A stretch of DNA of 44,711 nt from Aurantiochytrium sp. KH105 (Eukaryota; Sar; Bigyra; Thraustochytrida; Thraustochytriidae), in the NCBI GenBank assembly GCA_003116975.1, contig BGKB01000285.1:1-44711 (forward strand). The letters are read 5' to 3'. The translations under genes were made by a program, and so were the position numbers. Within the stretch, counting starts at the first letter, position 1. Every line of letters begins with the position of its first letter. Of this stretch, positions 10,501 through 16,840 are shown piece after piece. Under the pieces are notes generated by a model that was not told the DNA's origin, made no database searches, and worked only from the letters and a program-made list of their open reading frames with translations.

Positions 10501-10879
10501 CCCGAGGCACGCGATACCAGCCGTAGAATCCAATCATAGTACTCGCAGCGACGAGCAAACATCCGCTGCCAAAGGCCCAGGCGACTCCGCATGAAGATAC
10601 AAAGCCGAGACGCGCGGCCGCAATAGCACATACAAGGAGCAGCTGCATTGCCAGCTTTTGTCGGAGGAGGATGCTACTCTCCATGATGAGTTCATGTGCC
10701 ATTCGCGCTGGTGTTGGAAATACGGCTTCTCGCGTGTGATCGACATATCGCAATCGTACGAGTTTTAGATATCTCCGCCGCTGTGCATCTGTAAAGCTAT
10801 CAAACACAGCATTCCCCATGGGTCCATCCTTGTGTGTCTCCGCTCCTTCGCTTGGCGCGACGCGCGACGAGGCCCCCAT
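7529..10879 (-). CDS. Large polytopic membrane protein with Pro/Thr/Ser stalk and Cys-rich ectodomain
   Basis: A 1116-residue protein. About nine hydrophobic helices are visible: 77-97, 99-120, 143-166, 184-206, 221-240, 258-282, 292-311, 419-437 and 455-475. A Cys-containing loop (residues 325-405, with CCTK) sits before the last two and is reminiscent of a tetraspanin large loop. Then follow CSNGIIDGDE...DCGG..C..C (511-533), a repetitive T/S-P-T stalk (540-602) and a 500-residue ectodomain. The ectodomain contains a MopE-like metal-binding motif (residues about 798-845: DLDGDTFG ... NAEDCDDTDPN) and a DUF5011/HYR-like Ig segment (about 985-1045: EDPGATCKDG ... YVKTYSCC). A second ATG at 10819 (MGNAVFDSF) is equally possible. 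Probably a cell-surface protein; function unknown. Confidence 0.8.
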   Translation of the reverse strand: MGASSRVAPSEGAETHKDGPMGNAVFDSFTDAQRRRYLKLVRLRYVDHTREAVFPTPARMAHELIMESSILLRQKLAMQLLLVCAIAAARLGFVSSCGVAWAFGSGCLLVAASTMIGFYGWYRVPRDVLHDLDGLETPGQRILEFFFHATWVSMTLFVLPTATVLLSSNVKSACPEATGLALAQAGAYLSFVMILAAGFSMFYSLRIVTKYMILQSMQELCSLWTLLGAVLILTASLMMQNRVAFLSASVDISKDPSVWVGIAVAWSVIEIPIAIYGFAAGWVEGRHMLRIHGALSLGMILVALIFFIKLLDNTFGADIASTDAECASVLKLMGKEWFEDFFGCAKYLPTGDTDELNPPICERLAIYPAPSKIHTTLTWETIVLNGTEAEACLIGCVDANCCTKVTAAIYTLKTMISGGGVWFLVVMIIGFAATLDLYNEIADDGKVLRHNRRGRIAITMGVLVCVALGVGLGTKLGGNFSIMQDSSRAEACNYVLDANDTIDPNSTFSSCSNGIIDGDELEVDCGGDQCLACETDREILFSPTSSPSATPTGAFTNSPTSTPFETLTGMPTETPTAEPTIPPTERPTGTPTMSPTQSPTVPKVSVRLEWNLSSACENACDAPIDLDLKVRFAVDDSKICTVSSFVDVNSACGGATHSGDATLSNGVTEEIIEMNTIAQTLYVFYVENRQLDRPIELAGAVLSASVDGILQGSFGLPSLTASSYDLLGYTGTWSEISETLNDTGTRNTKYAFSRMLCFDGSASTPAFFECPQYFLSGMEQRVHQCTPGASCNGCSRKEWFWDLDGDTFGNSSSSVTSCQPPDEDMQLVSNAEDCDDTDPNLGGAEACALAANPYQPGWYIDPHEMSSVARSCDDVCDTFELTCQTSEMATIVDEQTCLEKLSLAYQNWCSPQDLEYSGSGFDDPRFGGVLQMSAQNGRAHCACTGGVLEGLYGDYSESTETSLGFDVDDVALEGSVFMVEAQRDEAFEDPGATCKDGNATLEVSGDSVDLTSLGTYVKTYSCCVNETCAERKRFITVDGEQDSCDDFLLEDMVVTDRATVGGGCLVYKKLTTSMNNAHSGFPFPDTFDYGSKNGIYAGACSKKPDRTYYRRVCYCG

Positions 10880-11693
10880 CCCGGTCGGCGAGCAGGTCGC
10901 CTTTCCTCTTTGGTTCTGTCTCGGCTTGGCGCCAAAGTGACGTTCGCGCCGCGCCCTTTCTTGCCCTCTCCTCCTTTTGCGCGTGCGCGTGACCTTCGCT
11001 CAGCCTCGCCTCTTCGGAGGCGGCTACGACGGGGCCGAGGCCCATTGCCTTCATCATGGTGCGGCGCTCCAGCGCGACTAACAGTCAACTCATCTTGTGC
11101 GGCCTTGATCCGACCCGCTGACAATCTGAGAGCGCCTGTGTGACATTACCGTTACGTTTTGTTGAAGTTCCCAAAAGTTCACGTCGATGACAGATTTCTC
11201 GGGCCAGAAAGCCCACTTTAATGGCACAGCAGCCCGGCCAGGCAGGTAGAGGCAGTCAGGCGGGCAGGCTGTCCCAGGCGCCCGCACTTTCCGCGCAGCT
11301 CCATTGGCTGGGCCCGTCCCTCTGCCTCCCTTTCGGGACCGCACGCCCAGGAAGGCGGACGCGCGCGACTGGGAGCAAACGCAGACGGAAAGAAGCAGGC
11401 AGCGAAAACCGGAAAACCGGGGCGGGAAACGAACGAACTCCCCTCCATACCGCGAAGAAAAGCCTCCTGCAACTGCGCGCCCGAAGGGGGCTTGCTCGTT
11501 CATTTGTTTGTTTGTTCGCTCGTTCTGCGAGAAGAAAAAGCGCAGCGCGCAGCGCGCGCGCAGCTGGAAAATCGAGGGCTCGCAGTGCACCAGCCAGCAA
11601 TCGGTCGTCGCTCGAGGGGAGAGAAGACCTCGCGCTGGCATGCCCAAGAGCGCGCACGAGGGACCCCGGGCGCCCTGAAGCGCGGAGTACAGA
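10880..11693. other. Divergent intergenic region, GC-rich; no supported gene
   Basis: An 814-bp gap between the start of the polytopic membrane protein and the NEK kinase. The open frames here are long because of base composition and encode Arg/Ala/Pro-rich sequence without domains. Likely a bidirectional promoter region. Confidence 0.5.
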
Positions 11694-14417
11694 ATGGGCA
11701 GCTCGGAGCGACCATCGTCGACAACATTAAATGAAAGGCGGAAAGGCCGCGATGAGGGGAAAGTAGCCTGCTCCAGAGACAGCTTGACGTCCAAGAGCTC
11801 TTCAGCGACAGCGCGTGCTGGTGCTGGAGTTGTTGCAGGAGCAACCGACGCAGACGTAGCGAGTGATGAGGATGCCCATGAGGCAGCCAGCGTTGGCAAC
11901 ACTACCACGACAACACCGATGACGACCTTGACAGCGACGACCGCCACGGCAACAGCCCTCGCTTCGGGCCGCAAAGACCAAACGAGTAAGACGAGAAGAA
12001 GAGCGCGCGACAAAGAACTTCTCGAATCCGTCAGCAGCAACAGTACAACGTGCCTCACTGATTACAATGTCTTTGGAGCGGTTGGCAAAGGGAAATTTTC
12101 GACAGTCTTTCGCGCCGAGCGCAAGTCAAGCGGCCAAATGTGCGCGCTCAAGCGCGTGTCTGTGTTCTCGAATATGAGTCGCAAGACACGCATCAAGTGT
12201 CTCGAGGAGGTGGATTTGATTCGAGCACTTGATCACGTGAATATTATTCAGTGCCTCGATGCCTTCATTGATAAGGACGAGCTCATCATCGTTCTTGAGT
12301 GGGCGAGTGCCGGCGATTTGAAGCGTCAAATCCGCAAGGCGCGGGAAAAGAACAAAGGATTTCAGGAGCGCATTATTTGGAGATACTTTACTCAGCTTGC
12401 AAGCGCCATCGAGCACATGCACGCCAAACGCATCATGCACCGTGATTTAAAGCCGGCCAACGTCTTTCTTATGACAGATGGATCAGTCAAGGTAGGGGAC
12501 CTTGGCCTTGGCCGAGCTCTGAGTGACACTACGCTGACGGCGCACTCCAAGGTGGGTACACCTCTGTATATGTCGCCCGAAGTATTGCGGGGAAAGGGAT
12601 ACGACTGGAAATCCGATGTTTGGAGCCTTGGATGCATCCTGTACGAGCTTGCGGCGCTCCGTTCTCCATTTAAGGAAGAAGGCATTGCATTGCCCGAGCT
12701 ATTCCGCAAAATTTCAAATGGATCTTACCCCGCTCTTGAGCTGGAGGGTCACTATTCCGAGGAGCTTGGCACGCTCGTTGACGCCATGCTCTTGGTAAAT
12801 TCCGAACGACGGCCAGACATGGCTGAAATCTGTCTTCGCGCTGAGGCGATACAAACGAGTCTTGACATGCGCCCACCAACGATTGCAACGCAACGAACAG
12901 CCTTGAAACCATCGCCTGTTCACGCTGTCCCGGGAGCTCTCGGCGAACGAGAAAAGGATGTAAGTCAGCCTCGCAGCGAGTCATCGCACCTGCAGCCTTC
13001 AGATTCTCCCGAAAGCGCCAAGCGGCAGCAACAGCCCGAGCACAAGCACCTATCAAAAAGACACGAGCACGGACGAAAAAAGACAGAGAGAGTTGCGGAC
13101 GGTGATACAGCGGTCAGACCGGCCCTTACTGGGTGCGCTCTCCTCGAAATCGACAAGGCGGCTGATTTCCTTGCCTTAGCAGCGTATGATGGAAGGGACC
13201 TTCATCCTGCTGTTCGTTTTGCGCATGATCCCTCGATGATTGGAGGTGGAGATGGCGAAAGGCATGCACAGTTTGCATCGTGCATGAAGCTGTGCTCGTG
13301 GATGTTGCGTCGAATGAAGTCGAACTGGATTTATGAAGCTATGACGCCGCCTCTGAATGTCTCGCGGTCGCTTCTAGCGGTCATGAGTCGCTTGGGCCCA
13401 AGCATCCAAGACCAAGTCGCAGGAATCAGTCCAGCACAGCTTGTTCATGGATTTGGTTTGGGTGTATGCCGAGTAATCCGCGTGCTTGCGGAGGCTTTAG
13501 TCTTCCGCGTTCAAAAGGTGCAGCTTCGGATGCCAGATTATGCTTCTGTCAGATCAGATCCAATATTGCTCGAGGTCGATGAGGAGCAACTGGACGACAC
13601 ATCAAGTATCGCGGACTTCGAGCATAGCGGAGAAGAAGAAGAAGAAGAAGAAGAAGAAGAAGAAGAAGAGGAATATGGTGATGATGGCGACAGAATATTC
13701 GGCAAAGATGATTCATCCTTGCAACGGCATGCGCGCGCCACCTCGGGGGCGATTGGGGCGCCAATTCTGCTACCGAAGCTTGATAACCCGTCGCAAGACT
13801 CGGCGAAAGCCTGGGAGCTAGAAAAAGAAAAAGTAGGACAAAGGTTGCAGCACGTGAGTCAAATGTGCCATGCTCAATTGAAGGGGACGTGGCGAGGCCG
13901 ACAGGAAATTCTGTCTGTGCACAAGGCCAAACTTGGCCAGGAATGTAGCAGGGCTATCGAGCGGCTCGAGGGCGCGGCCGCTGTCTGGGCGCAAGACTTG
14001 GAACACATTCGTCACGGTGAGACGCGAATCGCGCGGGCCTTTGAGCTTGAACGCGAAACGCAAAGTGCGCTGAATGCACACGCACGGACGATCCAATCTC
14101 GAACCGATGCGCTACGACGTGTTGTCAACGAACTTGCCGAGCGCATGGCTGAGCTGGAAGACCAGCGAGACGAACTCGATGTAGAAATCCAGCGACGAAG
14201 CGAAGCACTCTCCGATGCGAGCAGCACCAAGAACTTTCGAGCAGCGCTCGCGCGTCTCCGCGAGGAAGTCAATGTCATGAACACCAAAATCGGGATTCAG
14301 TTGCAAAAGATTGAGGCCCGTCAGCAAGTCGTGCTTCGCGAGGTCAAAGTATTGCACTTTGCACAGGAGAGAGACGAGCACCGCAGCATGTACCACAGCA
14401 TGTACCACAGCATGTAG
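11694..14417 (+). CDS. NEK6/7-type serine/threonine kinase with long C-terminal coiled coil
   Basis: A 907-residue protein. Residues 1-120 are Ser/Thr/Ala-rich and disordered. The kinase domain (about 124-390) has the glycine loop GAVGKGKFSTVF, catalytic Lys153 (CALKRV), HRDLKPAN with Asp251, a DLG in place of DFG (269-271), and GTPLYMSPE. DLGLGR plus KSDVWSLGCILYELAALRSPF are hallmarks of the NEK6/NEK7 group. NEK kinases act in mitosis and ciliary biology. The C-terminal half is long, with a poly-Glu run (GAA repeat at 13630-13672) and a helical region (about 705-890) of probable coiled coil. It ends in a short MYHS repeat encoded by 12-bp tandem copies, then five in-frame TAG codons. The Asn and metal-binding residues are intact, so an active kinase is expected. 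Confidence 0.9.
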   Translation: MGSSERPSSTTLNERRKGRDEGKVACSRDSLTSKSSSATARAGAGVVAGATDADVASDEDAHEAASVGNTTTTTPMTTLTATTATATALASGRKDQTSKTRRRARDKELLESVSSNSTTCLTDYNVFGAVGKGKFSTVFRAERKSSGQMCALKRVSVFSNMSRKTRIKCLEEVDLIRALDHVNIIQCLDAFIDKDELIIVLEWASAGDLKRQIRKAREKNKGFQERIIWRYFTQLASAIEHMHAKRIMHRDLKPANVFLMTDGSVKVGDLGLGRALSDTTLTAHSKVGTPLYMSPEVLRGKGYDWKSDVWSLGCILYELAALRSPFKEEGIALPELFRKISNGSYPALELEGHYSEELGTLVDAMLLVNSERRPDMAEICLRAEAIQTSLDMRPPTIATQRTALKPSPVHAVPGALGEREKDVSQPRSESSHLQPSDSPESAKRQQQPEHKHLSKRHEHGRKKTERVADGDTAVRPALTGCALLEIDKAADFLALAAYDGRDLHPAVRFAHDPSMIGGGDGERHAQFASCMKLCSWMLRRMKSNWIYEAMTPPLNVSRSLLAVMSRLGPSIQDQVAGISPAQLVHGFGLGVCRVIRVLAEALVFRVQKVQLRMPDYASVRSDPILLEVDEEQLDDTSSIADFEHSGEEEEEEEEEEEEEEYGDDGDRIFGKDDSSLQRHARATSGAIGAPILLPKLDNPSQDSAKAWELEKEKVGQRLQHVSQMCHAQLKGTWRGRQEILSVHKAKLGQECSRAIERLEGAAAVWAQDLEHIRHGETRIARAFELERETQSALNAHARTIQSRTDALRRVVNELAERMAELEDQRDELDVEIQRRSEALSDASSTKNFRAALARLREEVNVMNTKIGIQLQKIEARQQVVLREVKVLHFAQERDEHRSMYHSMYHSM
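13630..13672 (+). repeat. (GAA)n trinucleotide repeat encoding poly-Glu
   Basis: An uninterrupted run of GAA followed by GAG codons inside the NEK-like kinase gene, within an acidic linker. Length polymorphism would add or remove Glu residues without shifting frame. Confidence 0.9.
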
Positions 14418-14429
14418 TAGTAGTAGTAG
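14386..14429 (+). repeat. 12-bp tandem repeat followed by a TAG stop-codon run
   Basis: The 3' end of the kinase frame has tandem AGCATGTACCAC units (encoding MYHS) followed by TAG repeated five times in frame. The first TAG, at 14415, is the stop. Confidence 0.85.
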
Positions 14430-14535
14430 TTCCCTCGGTCAATGAAGAAGCGATTCACTTGGATGAACACAAAACTGGACACGCATTTTCGTTTGTATCA
14501 GGGCGTGTGAGTAAAGAATCTGTCTTGGTCAAGAC

Positions 14536-15831
14536 CTAGCCTTTTCGTAGAAACGCAGGGAGCGACACCCTGCGATTGAGGAATCCCAAGAGCTCCTGTG
14601 CGGTTCGTACGGGTGCGTCTTCGTGCACAAAATGACCCACGCGCACCTCAGGAAACACAATAAGCTTGAATTTACCTTTGATAGCATGATGTTGGAAAGA
14701 AGATTTCCGAGAAACACATGTAAGAATTATACGCTGTTCTATGCGCTCGCAAGGCGTGATTTGAGCAGCACAACTTGTTAACTTACCCTGCATGTGACCC
14801 ACCATCATGGGCTGATCCAGACGTTCGCGGCCGGCGAGAAGAATGGCTTTGTTGATGAGCTTGATATCAACAAAAGCCTGCGAAAAGCCCTCAAACCAGC
14901 CAGCCCAGTGGTGGTAGCTCTTTTCAAGCTCTGTGCGCCATACAAGACCAGATTCAGCTCCAAAGGCCTGCGCCTCTTCCGGGGTGGCGGCGCGCAGCTG
15001 ACCGCGCATCGATGGTAACGCAGAAATAGGGTTCTGGGTCATCCCGTGCTCAAGGGCCCACCCCACTGCAGCTTCAAGACTTGCGAAACCTGCGGGACGC
15101 GACGTCACAGATTTAAGAGAATTCTCGAGGGAGGCGAGTGCGAGCTCCTCGACAGCATCCATGACAAAGAGTCCTCGAACTTGCATCGTCTCTGTGCGTG
15201 ATGCTTGCAGTGCCTGAGCCAGCCAGCAAGCGATCGCTCCGCCCATGCTGTGACCAACAATAAAAACATGGGTTGCTTTTGCTGCGGACGATCTCGCATC
15301 ATCTTCCTCATTGGACGCGCTACATAGAGCATCGAGCAGACTAAGCGCGTCGTTTACGAGATGATCCTTGTCCATTGTTTCGTAAGCGGTATTGGGATCA
15401 GTAGAGCTGATCAGTGTCGCTCCGTGTGCACGTGCGTCGTACGCGACTAGGGCCGGGGCGTTTGGGCCTCTGATCATGCGTTGCAACTCCGCGACAGTGG
15501 TAGCCCATGTCTGCGATGATTGCCCAGCGCCATGCAAGAAGAGAACGAGTGCCCGACCTTTGCCAAGTCCAATTTGTCCAGTATTAAGCACAGGAATGCT
15601 GTCTCCATCGTCGATTTCCATGTCCGCAGCCGCCTCCAGCGGTCCGCGCATCCCAGTTGGAGTCTGAAGCGCCACGGCCGGCGCCCAGCGCACCATAATT
15701 TTGGTGCCCTCAGCCATCCGTACCCGTGCCGCGGCCGCCCACGCGTGCGGTGCAGAGGCGTCCTCGTCCTGCATCGAGTCCGCCGCCGCTGCTGCCGCCG
15801 ACGCCGACGCCGCCGCCGTCTTGGTCCACAT
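14536..15831 (-). CDS. PPME1: Protein phosphatase methylesterase 1 (PPME1), two exons
   Basis: An alpha/beta hydrolase that removes the C-terminal methyl ester from the PP2A catalytic subunit. Exon 1 is 15831-14787 and exon 2 is 14675-14536; the spliced product is 394 residues. The catalytic triad of the family is visible: Ser195 in GHSMGGAIA, Asp225 in LFVMDAVE, and the His in GHFVHEDAP. Oxyanion strand LFLHGAG and the PPME1-specific YHHWAGWFEGFS and LLAGRERLDQPMMVGHMQGK are present. Splicing joins MQG to KFKLIVFPE exactly as in other PPME1 proteins. The N-terminus is Ala-rich. The intron is 111 nt and has no stop in frame, so an unspliced message would still encode a protein with 37 extra residues. 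Divergent with the CDK gene. Confidence 0.92.
   Translation of the reverse strand: MWTKTAAASASAAAAAADSMQDEDASAPHAWAAAARVRMAEGTKIMVRWAPAVALQTPTGMRGPLEAAADMEIDDGDSIPVLNTGQIGLGKGRALVLFLHGAGQSSQTWATTVAELQRMIRGPNAPALVAYDARAHGATLISSTDPNTAYETMDKDHLVNDALSLLDALCSASNEEDDARSSAAKATHVFIVGHSMGGAIACWLAQALQASRTETMQVRGLFVMDAVEELALASLENSLKSVTSRPAGFASLEAAVGWALEHGMTQNPISALPSMRGQLRAATPEEAQAFGAESGLVWRTELEKSYHHWAGWFEGFSQAFVDIKLINKAILLAGRERLDQPMMVGHMQGKLTSCAAQITPCERIEQRIILTCVSRKSSFQHHAIKGKFKLIVFPEVRVGHFVHEDAPVRTAQELLGFLNRRVSLPAFLRKG
14676..14786 (-). other. Frame-neutral spliceosomal intron in PPME1 (111 nt)
   Basis: Donor CAGG|GTAAGT (GT at 14786-14785) and acceptor ATCAAAG|GT (AG at 14677-14676), phase 1. The length is a multiple of three and it contains no in-frame stop. 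Family conservation on both sides (MVGHMQG, KFKLIVFPE) shows it is an intron rather than coding. Confidence 0.88.
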
Positions 15832-16238
15832 CGTTCGCGCCCACGCTGCAACACACGACGCAGATCAACGAGATTGAAGTAGACCCTCGGTCGACGCCGA
15901 TTCAACTCCCCGAGACACCTGCAAAGTCGACCTCTGCGGCGGTCTCAATCGCGCTCAAGACGTCTGCTTCGGCCCTGCCGGACCCGACTGCAGCCCCCGC
16001 GCGCGTGCTCGCATAAAAAAGTTATGTTGTGCATGCTCTCCTCGCTCAGGCGCTACGCTAGTAACAATGTAGTGAATCACAGTCAGAGTCCGGCGCGGAA
16101 TATCTGCGAAACGCATTTATGGGAGAGAGAGAACGCTACCGAAGAACACAGGGAACGCGGCCAAAAAAAAGCTTCAAGTTGCAAAAAAAAAAAAAAAAAA
16201 GGGCGGGCGAGGAAAAAAGCAAAATCGAACGACCATCT

Positions 16239-16299
16239 CCCTATCTATCTATCTCTCGATCTCTCGATCTCGCGATCGATCGATTGGTCGATCGATCGT
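16239..16299. repeat. CTAT/CTCG/ATCG tetranucleotide repeat cluster
   Basis: Successive short tandem runs of CTAT, TCGATCTC and ATCG, the last partly self-complementary, upstream of the CDK gene. Confidence 0.8.
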
Positions 16300-16448
16300 C
16301 GCGCGGCCGATCCGCGTGCGCGTGCGCGGAGGAGCAGGAGCGCGACGCGCGGCCGGGTCTCCCCCCTCCCCTCCTTGCGCCAGAGCGCTTTCCTGCCGAG
16401 CTCGTTGGCGCTCGCGGCGTCTTCCTTCGCGGCGCTCACGGAGTCAGA

Positions 16449-16480
16449 CTTGCTTCCTTGCTTGCTTGCTTGCTTGCTTG
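16449..16480. repeat. (CTTG)n tetranucleotide repeat
   Basis: Tandem CTTG units in the divergent region between PPME1 and the CDK gene. Confidence 0.85.
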
Positions 16481-16621
16481 GCTTCGGCAGCAGCGGCGGC
16501 GAGAACAACGACGAGGACGGGTTCGGGGCCGCGGAGGATAAGAGCACGGCGAAGGAGGAGGAAAGGACAACGCGCTTTCCGGACGCGAGCGAGAGCTGGG
16601 ACTCGCGACTCACGCAGATAT

Positions 16622-16662
16622 AGCTTGCTAACTAGCTAGCTAGCTGGCTGGCTGGCTGGCTG
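16622..16662. repeat. (CTAG)n to (CTGG)n repeat
   Basis: A run of CTAG units that changes into CTGG units, immediately upstream of the CDK 5' region. Confidence 0.85.
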
Positions 16663-16840
16663 TCGGGCTGGCAAGGTGGCAGATTCGGAGTCGCACATAG
16701 AGGGTGGTGCTCGTGCGCGTGGAAACGATCAGCGACACCGAAAGACGCTGTGATTTAGTGCGGGCCAGTTTCTGTCTGCGTATCATCTCTTGACTTGATA
16801 GTCGATTGCTTGGATCAAGACGGCAAGGATCAAATCAAAG

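Larger units (their letters stand above)
15832..16840. other. Divergent intergenic region rich in simple tetranucleotide repeats
   Basis: About 1 kb between the PPME1 start and the CDK start. It contains a poly-A run (16183-16200), CTAT/CTCG/ATCG repeats (16239-16299), a CTTG repeat (16449-16480) and a CTAG-to-CTGG repeat (16622-16662). The open frames across it are composition artefacts. Probably the shared promoter and 5' UTRs. Confidence 0.6.

Noticed and set aside
11090..12058. 322-codon minus-strand frame overlapping the NEK kinase start
   Set aside because: Antisense to real coding sequence in a GC-rich region; no domain and biased composition.
16441..16500. Sequence resembling the start of U6 snRNA (GCTTGCTTGGCTTCGGCAGC)
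   Set aside because: Only a short match produced by the CTTG repeat; the rest of U6 does not follow.
16024..16623. 199-codon plus-strand frame upstream of the CDK gene
   Set aside because: It translates poly-A and tetranucleotide repeats into low-complexity sequence and has no domain.
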